A stretch of DNA of 64,000 nt from Austropuccinia psidii (GCA_023105745.1 JALGQZ010000004.1:43132437-43196436), one strand, 5' to 3'. Shown: positions 50,141-61,495, counted from the first letter of the stretch. Program-made: numbers and translations. The notes: generated by a model from the sequence alone, not told the origin.

Positions 50141-50321
50141 GGGTGTTGGTAAGCACATGTAAGCTTTTAGTAAAAATATGTAAGTGACCTTAATTTTCAA
50201 AAAAAATTCCTCAGGCTCAGTTTTGAGGATTTTTCCCAACTTGGAATGTCAATAAGCACAAATTTTTTCAAAATTTTTTTTTTGCCAAGATGGCAAATTT
50301 TTACAAAAATTCATTTAAAAT

Positions 50322-50640
50322 CTTCCCACTTATGAATTTCCTTAAATAAAGCACCAGAATCCCATTTTTTTGGGTGGGACAAGTGAAGGCGCAAAAAGGG
50401 TTTTTTTTCAATTTTTTTTTCCATAATTGTAATATGCCTATTTTTAAAGAGTGAATTTAATAACTTCCCACTTATGAATTTCCCTCATTTTTTTAAAAAT
50501 TGAAGGGTTCAATCTGGACAATAAAGAACCGGAAGCTCATGAATTGGGAAAACTTTTTTGGTGGGACAACAAGTGAAGGCGCAATGAGTGTTTTTTTTCT
50601 TGTGTGTAATATGACTATTTTCAAGTACAAAAGTTCCACA
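50322..50640. repeat. Degenerate tandem duplication in the MULE 3' region
   Basis: CTTCCCACTTATGAATTTCC occurs at 50,322 and 50,464. A block containing GTGGGACAA and AGTGAAGGCGCAA follows each, starting at 50,374 and 50,561. The two copies are about 140 and 175 bp with indels, and lie between the left terminus and the 3' end of the transposase-OTU gene. Confidence 0.7.
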
Positions 50641-51356
50641 TGTTTGATAAAAAAGGAGACTGATGTGGGGTTTAAGCAATAAATATGACTGAGGAGGGGG
50701 ATAATTGGCATAAACTGTATATACAAAAATCATTCAATCAGAATCAACCTCCAAAATAGTGGGTTTTTTCTGAGAGGGGGAGGAAGATTGGACAAATACA
50801 GCATTCTGTGTTTCTTAAATTTATCACCCCACCCCAGGGCTTGTGTCTGGGCATAAATCTCCTAGTTCACAGTAATGGGGGGGACTGGATAAACTTTGGA
50901 AATGATGATGTCCAAAGGAACAAAATGAGCACAACTATTCAAGAAGCAGATGGAAATGGGAGGATTATCATTTGGAGGACAGAAATAAGGGAAAAAAGAA
51001 AAAGATTGGGCTGTGGAATAAAAGAAAACTGGTCTTTCATACTTATTTGCAATTGGATCCCCCATGTCAGGCATGGACATCCACTTGCTTTTTGGAGCCT
51101 GGCCAACATCTTCATACCATTCAATTCTTTCCAAATAAGAGGATACTGAGGGAATTAAGGTGTTCATGGCTTCATAAAGGTCTTGATTTTGGTGAATTTC
51201 TTCAGCCAAGTCACCTCTGACATCAGCCCATTGATCTTGAGTCTTGTAAATGAAGTGGGATACTGTTCTGTAGCCACAGTTTCCATCACCCTGGACATTG
51301 ATGGCCTTGAAGGTGTATTTCAATATAAACTTGGGCAAGTCTTCTGAGCCAGTTAT

Positions 51357-51435
51357 CTGATAAAATAAGTTCAAAAAATGAATAAATATCAAAATAAACA
51401 ACATAAAATTACATTAAAAAGAATCAAAAACTCAC
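51357..51435 (-). other. Intron 3 of the MULE-OTU gene
   Basis: GTGAGT donor and TTATCAG acceptor, 79 bp, phase 0. It joins the zinc-knuckle exon to the OTU exon, so the OTU domain is part of the same transcript if it is spliced. Confidence 0.8.
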
Positions 51436-52085
51436 AAACAGCTTGGAGCATTCATCACTTGTGTGATAATTGCTTTGACAATGCTCACAGGTCAAGTCAA
51501 TTGCATCATAGATATTCAAACTGGTGGCAGGCTTGTGTGATTTTCTTTGTGAGGTTTTGCTTCCAATTTCCAATCTTCTGGACCTTCTAAGGGTTACTTC
51601 TGATTTATTTAATTCAGTTGCTGAGGGTGGTGAATCTGATGAACTGATGGATTTAGATAATGAGTCCTCAGAATCTTCAGAATCTTCAGATGATTCCACT
51701 TCCATAATTGGAGAGGGGACATTTGACTGGGATCTTGAAGTTGTTGTGCTGGTCACTTTTGATGGGGGTCTTCCTCTTCTCTTTGATTGACTTTCAATAA
51801 TTTCAAATCTTGAAGTTTCTCTTTTGTTTTTTTATTGGCTCCTTGGGGTCTTCCACGGATATTCTTGCATTCTAGAGGGTCTTCATAATATTGATCATCC
51901 TCTTGATTCTTGGGAATTTGATCAAATGGGACTTTTCCAGTCAAAACATCTTGAAAATGTTGGAGTATTGGAGTTATTTCTGGCATTGGTCTTTGAAACA
52001 GGTCTTCCCCAATGTCTTCAAATATTTTCTTGGCTTCATTCTTTCTTTCTTTTTCAACACTTTGATCATCACCTTGAAAACCAGC

Positions 52086-52139
52086 CTGAGAAGAATATGA
52101 CAAATAAAATCAGTTAATAAGAAATTAAAAAACCCTCAC
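52086..52139 (-). other. Intron 2 of the MULE-OTU gene
   Basis: GTGAGG donor and TTCTCAG acceptor, 54 bp, phase 0, between the SWIM-like and AT-hook exons. Confidence 0.75.
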
Positions 52140-52691
52140 AGGAAAATTCAAATGCCATTGAGGATGGAAGTCTGATAATTCAAGCCTTTGGTGCTTGGCG
52201 AATGCCTTTTGGGTCTTATGCTTGCAAGGAATGCCTTTATAATTGTTTTATTTGTTGGTGAATTTTTCATTTGGAGGAAATTTTGTTTTGGAATTTTCAA
52301 AGGCAATCTGAAGAGCATAATGAGACACCTTGCCATTGAGGGCACATATGTGTGGAGGAAAATTCTTGACATTGACAATAATTTCTTTGGAGATTCTGTT
52401 GATAATTTCAATAAATTGTTTTCTGAATGCCATGTGGAGTGACCTGACTACCTCCAGGAGAGTACCAGTGGACTTTTGGAGCCAAAGTTTAACCATGGCA
52501 TGGGCACCTTCAACTCTGGAGGTGGAGCCCACACCCAGGTGGCAATGGTGGTTGGTGCAGGCTGGCACATAATACTCCTTTAGAGGAAGCCAGGTATTTT
52601 CCAAATACTGAAAGACCTCAGCATTTTTAACTTGCTTTTAAAGCTTCTTCCAGTTTTCTTTGAAAGACTTTTCAGTGGGTGAATACATAAG

Positions 52692-52777
52692 CTGAGAAAA
52701 GAATCCCAAAGTCATTAATAAAGACAATAATAAGAAAAAAGTGAAATAAAATGAAATAAAGTGAAGAATTATATTAC
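52692..52777 (-). other. Intron 1 of the MULE-OTU gene
   Basis: GTAATA donor and TTCTCAG acceptor, 86 bp, phase 0. It lies between the second Asp and the Glu of the DDE core. Confidence 0.75.
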
Positions 52778-53782
52778 TTGATTCCAAAGGCCCATAAGAT
52801 TTTCAAAATCAGTTCCATGACCAATTTTCTTCATGCAATGAGCAGATACATCCTTGTTGATGTGCCAAATGCATAGCATGACTTTGGAGTCTGGGAAGAG
52901 CTTCTTAATAGAGTTTTTCAAGGCCAGATCCCTGTCAATAACAATAACTGGAGGGGGAACAAGATTGGTGTTCTTGAGGACCTTTTAAATGTATTGATTT
53001 AATGCCCAAGTATATGAAGTTTCATTTTCATTCTTCATCAAACAAAAAGCCCCAGAAAAGGTCTTATTTGTTGAGCTGAATCCAACAATATGAAAAAGGG
53101 TCATTTTGTACTTATTGGTTTTATAAGTACAATCCATAAGAATGACATGAGGAAAGCCATGAAGAAGTTTTATGGCCAGGGGGTGAGTAAAAAACAAGGA
53201 GATAATGTGTCCCTCATAATCCCTTGCAGAGGACCAAACAAAATTTTCTTCTTTGAGAGTGTCAATAAGAGCATCAATGGGCCTTCTGCCTTGCAGTTTG
53301 TCTTTCTTGATTTTCTTGACTTGGTTGTAAATTTCTTGAAGGATTACAGGCCTGTCAGACTCCCTCTGGCTGCATAATTGGGCCTGAATTTTCCTTGGCA
53401 TGAGCAGTGATTCAGACATTTGAGCAATTTGGGATGTTTCTTTCTCATTGAATTTCCTGAAAGCAGGATGTGCCATGATATTTTCAGTGGCATCATGACT
53501 ATGTTCAGGATTTTTGACTTTAAGAGTCCAAGTGGTACTCTTGGCATATTTCCTGGCATAAAGTCTAAAAGGACAGTCAAGCTTTCTTGAGGTGACTGTT
53601 TTGGAGGGGCTTTTGTTGGGATTTGGGGTGCCAGACCTGTCACAACATATTTCAATTTGGTTGTGAGTCATAATGGACCTCAAGGTGGACACAGCATACC
53701 CCTGAGCCCTGGCAACATTATGCACATGTTGCCAAAGAAGCTCAAGGGTCTGAAATTCACCTTCAGTGGGGGGTTGAAGCAT

Positions 53783-54262
53783 TTTTTTAATGAAAATTAT
53801 GTATAAAAGTGAAAAAAGGGGGAATTGGGGGATTTGGAATGGGGTAAGAACCTTTCGAAATCTGAAAAGGAGGTGAAAAAAGGTGTGAAAAATGAACAGA
53901 AGTAGTTAAGAGTGAAAGAAAGTGGTTCAAATGTGGGATTAATAGATGAGGGAAGGTAAAAAATTGAAAATTGAGAGGCTTGAAAGCAGGTTGTTGTGGT
54001 GGAAAATGCAGTCTTTGGGGGAAAAAAAGAAAAAAAAGTGTGAAAAGCTTTGCAAAATGGCTTTGGTAATGCTGTTTTTCCAAAAAAAAACAATGGCTTG
54101 GGGTGGGGATAATGTGGATTATTGGTGTGTTTGGGCTTGTTTTTTTTTGGGGGGGGGCTGGGAAAACAAATCTGAAACAATTTGGAGTTAGAGAGGTTTT
54201 GTGGGGAACAAACCTCTTTTGGGAATGTTTTGGCCCAATACAGGCCCAATGGTGTTTCATTT
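53783..54262 (-). promoter_or_regulatory. Pyrimidine-rich 5' leader/promoter region of the MULE-OTU gene
   Basis: On the coding strand this is a long C/T-rich tract with homopolymer runs, a TATACATA close to the ATG, and no protein-like composition. Two overlapping long open frames here are a by-product of the absence of stop codons in pyrimidine-rich DNA. Confidence 0.45.
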
Positions 54263-54514
54263 TTAATTAAAAGTGGGCCCAGCGCACCCCTTACATGTTT
54301 TTACTAAAAACTTATGTGTTTTTACCAAATTATGGCCAAAACACGTAAGCTCTTATGTGTTCTTACCAATTTGCTTACGTTTTTTTACCAACACCCTTAA
54401 AATAATTGCAAATTTATGTCCAAACACATGGAATCGCTCAGCTTATGCCTGTTTTCTTGCAGTGATGGATCATAAAAGTAATATTTTCCAATTCTAAAAA
54501 GGTTGGGGGTTGGT

Positions 54515-55020
54515 TTATATCACCTTGTGCAGACAACCCCCACAAGCTAGCTCTGAAATCCAGAGGTCATTCATATTTGGTAGTGTAAAAAAACCCCCAT
54601 AACCAGCTTTAAATGGTTGGGGTGGTTTTATCCCACTAGGGTGAAAGGCCTTATGACACCATCTCCAAGAATGTGGGTTTGGTTACAAAAAGTTGTTGTG
54701 ATAACCCCCTAAAACCAAATAAAAATGGGAGGTGTGCTGTTTCCAACAACCCCCCAAAACCAAATTTAAAATCAAGGGCTTCCTTTTCACTAGCTAGTCC
54801 TAACAACCCCCCAAAGCCAGCTGTAAAAGGCCATGAGGTTTTGTGCATCAGCTAGTGCAAACAAGCCCCTGAAACCAGTGGTAAAAGGCTGGGGTTGCTT
54901 GCATTAGCTAGGGAGAACAACCCCCTGAAACAAGCAGTGAAAGGCTGGGGGTTATTCGCATAAGCTAGTGAAAACCCCCCCAAACTGGCAGTAAAACACC
55001 AGGGGTTGTGAACACAAGCC
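54515..55020. repeat. Minisatellite, ~56-bp unit, about eight copies
   Basis: A unit with GCTAGTG, AACAACCCCC, AAACCAGC and GTAAAAGGCT recurs. The AACAAC core sits at 54,746, 54,802, 54,860, 54,916 and 54,971 (spacing 55-58 bp), with more diverged copies to the left back to about 54,515. It starts about 120 bp beyond the MULE right end. No coding capacity is credible. Confidence 0.85.
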
Positions 55021-55264
55021 TCTGTAGTGTTGTGATATTGAAGGTGGGCCCTGGCAGCACCATTCAAGAAAAACACTGAGGCATAATGGGTGGTTTCTCT
55101 CTACAATAGGAGGGCAGGGAGGCTTCTCAATGGAGGTTAGCAAGGAAACCATTATTGTGTGCCACATGAACCCATGACAAAGTGAGCAAGTAGTGCAGAT
55201 GCAAGGATTATCAACTAAAGGAGGAACAGTTAGATGTTGCAAGTTCATCCACTAACACTTTAAT

Positions 55265-56350
55265 TAACAAAAAAAGTCAAGAAATTCTTTTCTCATGAGT
55301 TTTTTTCAAAAAAAAACATTTATGTACTAGTTTTTTTAAAAAATGCTATTTTTGTACCAGGTTTTTTTCAAAAAATTGTATTTGTACTTGTTTTTTGTAC
55401 TAGTTTTTTGTAAAAAATAGCTTTTTACTAGTTATCTTAATAAAGCTTTCTTACTATTTTTTTAGCCAAATTCCTTCTTTGACTATTTTTTCCAAAAAAC
55501 TGTTTTTTTACTAGTTTCTTCAAAAAAAAATCTTTTTACTATTTCTCCAAGGGTCTTTAAATAAAAACTATTTTTAAATAGTTTTCCAAAAACAAAATCC
55601 AACTAGTTTTTTCAAAAATGACTTTTTTGAAAGAATGTAGTTTTCTGGAAAAAGAACAATATTTTTCAAGTTTACTCTTTTTTTGGTGTAAGTGCTGTTT
55701 TTGCCAAGTAACCAGCTAGTTTTTCAACATTAATATACTTTTTCATAAATTTAGAAGAAAAATTTATTTTTCTAGGAAAGCTTTTCCAAGTAGCTTTTTC
55801 TTTTGAAAATGCTGTTTTCGTCTCAAAAATATAGATTTCTTTTCCAAGAAACTTTCTGAAAAAAAATAAGCTATCAGAAAGAAATCATTCTTTCAATAAG
55901 AAAATATTTTTCTGTTCAAAGATGTTATTTATTTTCAATTAGAACTACATTTTTCATAAAATCTATTCTTTTTTTTTCAAAAAAACTGAGACCTCCCAAA
56001 AGACTTTTTCAAAGAGTCATTTTTTTTGCAAAAGACCTAGTTTCTTCCAAAACCTTTAATTTATTTCAAACTGAATCATTTTATTTAAAACTCTAACTTT
56101 TAAACAAGAAACCAATTCTTTTTCAAAAACAAAAAATGACATTTAACTTAATAAAACAAGATTTTTCTACTAAGTAAAGTGTTTTTTCAAAAAAATCTGA
56201 GTTTTCTGAAGAAAGAAAAAAAAGTTTTTGATGAAAAATACTTTCAAAAAATGTTTGTTATCATTAGCCAAAGTAAAAGACTTTTCTCATCCAAAAATCA
56301 ACTTCAGAAACCCTTTTTTGAGTTCAAAAAAAATATGTAAATCCAGAAAA
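55265..56350. repeat. Degenerate T/A-run repeat (ACTAGTTTTTTCAAAAAA-like)
   Basis: Irregular copies of ACTAG followed by a T-run, C, and an A-run repeat every 20-45 bases and decay towards the right. Runs of T followed by A-runs make many small hairpins. No gene is present. Confidence 0.7.
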
Positions 56351-57932
56351 AATCTTAGAGTATTACTGACTTTATAGAATTTGAAAATTAAAATGGGATT
56401 ATTCAAAAAGAAAATTTGAATTTATAATACAAAAACTAACATTCAATTCCTTTGTATCACACTTAAATGCAAAAATACTATTTATCAATCTTGCATAAAG
56501 ATATTAATTCACATGTGTGAAGAACATTATATTTTGGATAAGGAAATTTCTAATTTAGAACTTCTTTTATTTATACAATTTGCCAAAAATCAGAAAAGTA
56601 TCAAATCTACAGTATCTATTGAATTATTTATTGCTTTAAACTATTTGTGACATTCAAAATTATTTTATTCTCCTTTATTCCTTGAAGGTATCCCTTAGTT
56701 TACTCTCAGTGATCTTAATAAGTACTCTTCTCTTCTATAGATTCAACTTGGCTCTCTTAAAGATTTGAGAATTTCCTTTGTTTCAGCTTCCTGAAGAAAT
56801 CTAAATATTAACTTCAGTATATTTTCAGAACACAAAATGGAATAATATTTATTATCTAATGGATAATTCCTTCATTTAGGTCAAATACTTCTTTAAATTG
56901 TTCTCACCTAAAATTCCTGACCATTCTGTAAATTAAAGGAAGTGAAAGCCTACTCATTGGAAGTCCAGACCTTTAGAATAAAGCTTAGTGAAATTTGGAT
57001 GTTTTGTGAGGTTTACTGTTTGATGAATTTATTATTATAATCAAGTCCTTCTCTTCAGAGAAATGAAAACACTGTATTTCCACCTAATAAGAATAAAACA
57101 GGAATATTCAAGTGATATCATGGTAAAAAGAAAGTCACATATTAAGAACAACCAAAGTATTCCAAAGAGCTCTCCTGGTCATAATGTGTGACTGGCCAGC
57201 AAGTTATGCCAAAAATTTCTTGGTGACAAATGCTGCACCTGCTAGGTTGCAGTTGTTTTTTTCCCATGGTGATTGGAATCAATTTTCTTTCTGATTTGAT
57301 ATTTTTTCCCTTTGAAATAACTACTCCATTACTTGTTTTTCCTGAATTGATAAATTAATAACTATTTCTTGTTCAGTCTTTCCAATACATACACAATGCC
57401 TCTAAAACATCACATCAACTCCTTCAACAAACTCTCAAATCTTTTGAGCAAATCAATTAACCTTTCAATTGAAACATGATACTTTTGGAAAAGATTTTAA
57501 ATGATACTCAAAGCCATTACAAAGAAAATGCTAAAATCTCAATAAATCATACAGAACAATTTGGACATCAAAAACCTCAATGGAATTTGTACGCTTTCAT
57601 TCTTATAGCGTCTATTGAATTATAGTTCTTTTATCCGAATATAACCAAAGATCAAAGATATTTTTCTATATTATGCTGATCAGGAATTTTTCTGGACGGA
57701 AAAATAAAATTTTCTCAAGAGCCCAGCCAGCCTAAATTTCTTGATCAAATGAAAATCTCTTGAATCCAACCAAGTCTTCTCATCTTTTTGTGCCAATTTT
57801 ATGATGATAATCGAAAACTTGAATCACTCCAGCTCAAATTCTGAGTGATCTTGGTGCAAAATGTGCGACATCCACATAAGAGAAACCTAACCTATTTGGG
57901 AAATAGTGCGGAATTTAAAATACATTGCACTT
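56351..57932. other. Stretch without gene; upstream region of the 58-kb gene
   Basis: No coding signal is seen. It ends at an A-run of about 18 (57,933-57,950) that borders the GC-richer island carrying the host-like gene. Confidence 0.4.
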
Positions 57933-58058
57933 AAAAAAAAAAAAAAAAAAATCCCACCACCCCTTTGGCTTCAATCGCCCCAAAGACTCACTGGGTAGCC
58001 GTCGTTTGGGATCGGTGTCGATAGATTGATTGGAAGTGGCCAGTTGAGTAGAGTTGCG

Positions 58059-58688
58059 ATGTCGTTCAACGATTCCATCGGCCGGAGCTCTGGGAATTCT
58101 TCGCCTCAAGCTCGGCTTGCCTGTCACATTCCGCTCATCAGAGCTCCTGGCACCTGGCTCCCGAAACCAGTTCGTCCCTGCTTGTCGTTATTGATCTCGA
58201 TCGATGGACACTCAACGTTGACGGGACCTTGGATCTTTCCAGGTCGTTCTCCCAAGCGATCTTCATCCCATTCCCGATGATATTACAGCCTATGTGAGTA
58301 TCACCTAGATTGTTTTGTCTGATAAAAACATCTCACAAATCTATTTTTATACTCACGAACTCATATTCGCATCGGCAAGTTCGTGTATCCTTATAGCCTA
58401 GAAGCATCATCTCTTAGCTATCTACAAGGACTTTCTGCGCATAAGCTAAATATGGAGGCTGCACTTCAATCAACGCAAACGTTTTTGGACGAACGCCAAC
58501 GTCGAAAGGAGGCTGCAAGGCTCCAGATGGAACAAGAAAGGGAGGAGCGCAAGAAAGAATCTCTCAGACTTGTTGCTCCTGGATGGAGTGGTGAAATGGA
58601 CTCTATTTTAACTGCACCATCCCCTCCAACTGCCTCTTCCAGCCAAATCAAATCCGGATCCTCCCATCCTGAAGCTTCTGCAGGATAA
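58059..58688 (+). CDS. Small host-like protein of unknown function, three exons
   Basis: The proposed exons are 58,059-58,169, 58,243-58,293 (51 nt) and 58,380-58,688, about 156 residues in all. Intron 1 has donor GTTCGT and acceptor TTTCCAG; intron 2 has GTGAGT and GGCAAG. Joining gives a coherent stretch around PSDLHPIPDDITAY, FVYPYSLEASSLSYLQGLSA. A charged helix follows (FLDERQRRKEAARLQMEQER and more Arg/Glu), then LRLVAPGW and a Ser/Pro-rich tail. The region is richer in G+C than everything around it and has no repeat homology in the window. It looks like a conserved small fungal protein, but I cannot name it. Intron 1 is the least certain part. Confidence 0.55.
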
Positions 58689-58987
58689 AATCGGCTTTTT
58701 ACAAGGTTTTTTGGTGCCCCTGATTTTTTTTGACCATGATGTGGTTTTTTTTTGCAAGCTTCCTTTGTAAAGGGCTGTTATGCCAGTGTTTAATTTAACT
58801 TTTCGCCAGAATCTTTTCAATTTTTTTGTTGTCTTATCTTGCTAAATGCTTTTTGAGTTGAAAACCAAATAAGGTCAAAAGCTTTTAGCTCAAAACTACC
58901 GTTGTCTAACACTATACATCAACCAAAGCTTTGCTACACCCGAAGATATGTTTATATGAAAAAAACTAAAAAAATCATCAGGAAGCT

Positions 58988-59191
58988 GTGAGATGTTCTT
59001 TGAGTATCATCGAAATTCCAAATACCTCCATGAGCAATTTACAATGGGGGGCTTTGAATGAGCTCTTCCATCACACTCATCAGCTTTTTAGAGCTTTTCA
59101 AAGAGCTAAGCATTGTAAATATGGGATGAAAAACTTAATAGTCAAGACTTTTATTAAGAATCAAGAAAAGGGCCAAATATTAATTAATTAA
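58988..59191 (+). CDS. Short hypothetical ORF, 67 codons
   Basis: An open frame from ATG downstream of the host-like gene, on the same strand, contains LNELFHHTHQLFRAFQRAKH. Composition is ordinary rather than low-complexity, but no motif or homologue is recognised. It could be a chance frame or a fragment of a decayed gene. Confidence 0.2.
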   Translation: MRCSLSIIEIPNTSMSNLQWGALNELFHHTHQLFRAFQRAKHCKYGMKNLIVKTFIKNQEKGQILIN

Positions 59192-61495
59192 AGGTCAAAT
59201 GTCTTCAACCATAAGAACACAAAGACTTTTGGATTGAATAATTGGTGAAAATGGGTTGATAAAACTCAATATTTTGACATGGATGAATAAATGGGGCTTT
59301 ATTACCCTGACTATCGCAGTAATAGTCTCTTCATTTATGGAATTCGACAGTGCAAGACTTAAATGTGGTAGGTAGTTTGAGATAATTCATGTTTCCATCT
59401 AGTTTCATTTATAGGATTTTGAAATAGGAAATATTTTCTTAAAGCACAAAATGAAGCTTATGCTGTACTGTTCTGGTGAGGTTGATATGTCAAAATGTTA
59501 AAACAGTGCGCATGACTTGAGTTTTCTTTTGAAAAATTCTTTTTTGATCAAATTAAACGGAATTGATAATTTAGAAATCTTGGTTTTTTTATTCCAAACA
59601 ATTTTCTTGTGAAATTAATACAAATTTTATTTATTATGAATCTTCTTTTTAGCTATATAGTGTGGTTTTCAGTCTAAAGCTTTTTTTCAAAAAAATGAAT
59701 AAGAACCAGATTAAATTAGTCCTATAAATATTATTTTTTGAATTTGAAAAGAGAAACAAAAAACATTGGAATATGATTTCATAACTATATCATTTTGAAA
59801 AAGGATAAATTCTGCTCATTTCAAAGAATAAATATATATCTATTGAATTTAATAGCAATATTTTTTGAAATAAAAAGAAATACTCTTTAATAATTAGCTT
59901 ATATAAGCTCTTGATTTGAATTCACTGCTTATCAAATCAACCTTTCATAAGTAAATACTTGGAGGACTGATCATCATTTTTCATAAAAAAATAAGGAGCC
60001 AAATTTTTATTTCATTTTTTACCAAAAGTTAAGTTATATAAATTATTTAAAGCTTCCTGAGCTCAAATTTTTGTATTATTTGAAGGAAATCTCATTATTG
60101 TTAAATTTAAATCTTGTCCATTTTTCTTAAAAGGCTTTATTACTAGAAAATATCCATTATTGAACATAGGTTTTTTTTTCTCTATGGAAAATACAAATAT
60201 CAATAACATAAATTAAATTTCTATAGCTTTAGCCTAATTTTTTATAGTTTAAGCTTTTTGGGTTAGTATTTTTGTCTTACTTTACCAATTTTTAGAAGAA
60301 TTCTTCAGCTTATCTATATCTTGCTTCATATTTTATGAATTGAAGCACAAGCTCTTACCATTTTAATACTAATAAGCATAAAAGGTAGTGTTGAAATTCC
60401 TTTTATATGGTATTAGCAGGGCTCAACAAATTGAGATGAAAATCATTTAGAAGAATTTTTTTGAGTTTTTAATTTTAAAATAGAAAAGGCGTTTAAAATT
60501 TATTATATTTCCATCAAAATATAATTAAAAATATCTTACCAATTATAGAAAAAATTAAATTTTTGAAGTTCCATATTTCAAAAATAAAATACTATTAAGT
60601 TTCTCAGAAAATTAACCAAGATAATCAATTTCAAATTATTTATAACAAAATAATCTATAGTATTTTTAAATTTATAATAGATCTTACAAGTCAATAACCT
60701 AATTTGTTACAATTCAATAATTATATTATATAAATCTATACTAAGTAATATCACAATTGATTCCGCTTTCTATGACGATAATAATTTGACAATGAGAGTA
60801 AAGCGCTTCATCATATAGAGTGAAAGACAATGATATAATGATAGATACATCCACCATAGTTTATATCCATAAGGGTTAACAAAGAAACTATAAGAGTCAT
60901 ATTATAAAATGAACCCCATTAATAGCTTTTATAAGAGAAATATCTATTATATAATCTAGACCTTGCATATGAAAACTAATATATTTGATATTAAAGAGTA
61001 TAAACCGTTTTCAATCAAAATTTTGAATATATTCAATTGATATAAGTAGACTTATATTACTATGAAATATTGACCCTAGATAATGTTCCTTTCAATTTGA
61101 TCGAAGCACTAGATATACTTGTAGGAAAGTGAGAAATTTATCCTCAAAAAGGACTTCTTATAGAAAATAATATGAGGGAAATGAGGTAAGGAGGATCTCT
61201 TATAATTTTTTTTAATTGATATATATTTCTAACAGAAAGATTCTTTAAGCGTATGGATTTTGAATTTTTCTTAAAATGTGTCATTGAGTAGATATTCTTC
61301 AAAATATTTGTGACTTATTTGTCAATTACTCATTCAGACTGAACTTTAATTCAAGAATATTACCCTTCAGGATATATTTACTGAAATCAAATGAAAAAAT
61401 TCATGAGTTAATAGGGTTATTAAGCTTTTCTTGTTCTCGATTGCATCATATTTTAAAAAACTATCAATTTTAGATGCGAATTCTCAAATTATTGA
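59192..61495. other. AT-rich stretch, no gene seen
   Basis: No coding or repeat structure is supported. Confidence 0.4.

Larger units (their letters stand above)
50862..53782 (-). pseudogene. MULE transposase fused to an OTU cysteine protease (four exons)
   Basis: Exons: 53,782-52,778, 52,691-52,140, 52,085-51,436 and 51,356-50,862. Domains in order: FAR1/WRKY-GCM1-like N-terminus (CC, then LDCPFRLYARK and NPEHSH); DDE core with MDCTYK (first Asp about 53,132), VIVIDRD and RVEGAHA; SWIM-like GIPCKH; AT-hooks RGRPQG (about 51,850) and RRGRPPSK (about 51,770); a Ser/Asp/Glu-rich stretch; a perfect CX2CX4HX4C knuckle; and OTU with GDGNC (Cys 51,276-51,278) and His 50,925-50,927 (AHFVPL). Three TAA stops (52,985, 52,638, 52,248) and one frameshift in an A-run near 51,831 break it. 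It probably drove transposition; the OTU part would cleave ubiquitin-like conjugates, an inference from the family. Confidence 0.87.
50141..54396 (-). mobile_element. Complete Mutator-like (MULE) DNA transposon with OTU domain
   Basis: The left end is GGGTGTTGGTAA (50,141-50,152) and the right end its exact complement TTACCAACACCC (54,385-54,396). Both ends are flanked by the identical 8 bp TTAAAATA (50,133-50,140 and 54,397-54,404). Inside each end, variants of a short unit such as CTTATGTGTTTTTACC repeat: at least four copies on the right, two on the left. The 4,256-bp element contains one minus-strand gene (53,782-50,862) with transposase and OTU protease domains. An 8-bp duplication is at the short end of the MULE range (8-11 bp). 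The element is complete in structure, although its gene carries lesions. Confidence 0.88.

Noticed and set aside
53787..54260. Two overlapping 150-codon minus-strand frames rich in Pro, Phe, Ser and His
   Set aside because: They arise from a stop-poor C/T-rich leader of the MULE gene; two frames at once with biased composition indicate no coding.
50141..54396. hAT or P-element assignment because of the 8-bp duplication
   Set aside because: The encoded transposase has the MULE DDE and SWIM arrangement, not hAT motifs, and the GGGTGTTGG ends do not fit hAT ends.
54651..55248. Minus-strand frames of 65-98 codons with Gly/Leu repeats
   Set aside because: They are translations of the 56-bp minisatellite.
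58172..58294. Alternative frame starting SSLLVVIDLD as the N-terminus of TFIIH subunit Tfb4
   Set aside because: The short similarity is suggestive, but splicing this frame to the downstream exon gives an immediate stop, whereas a different frame joins smoothly.
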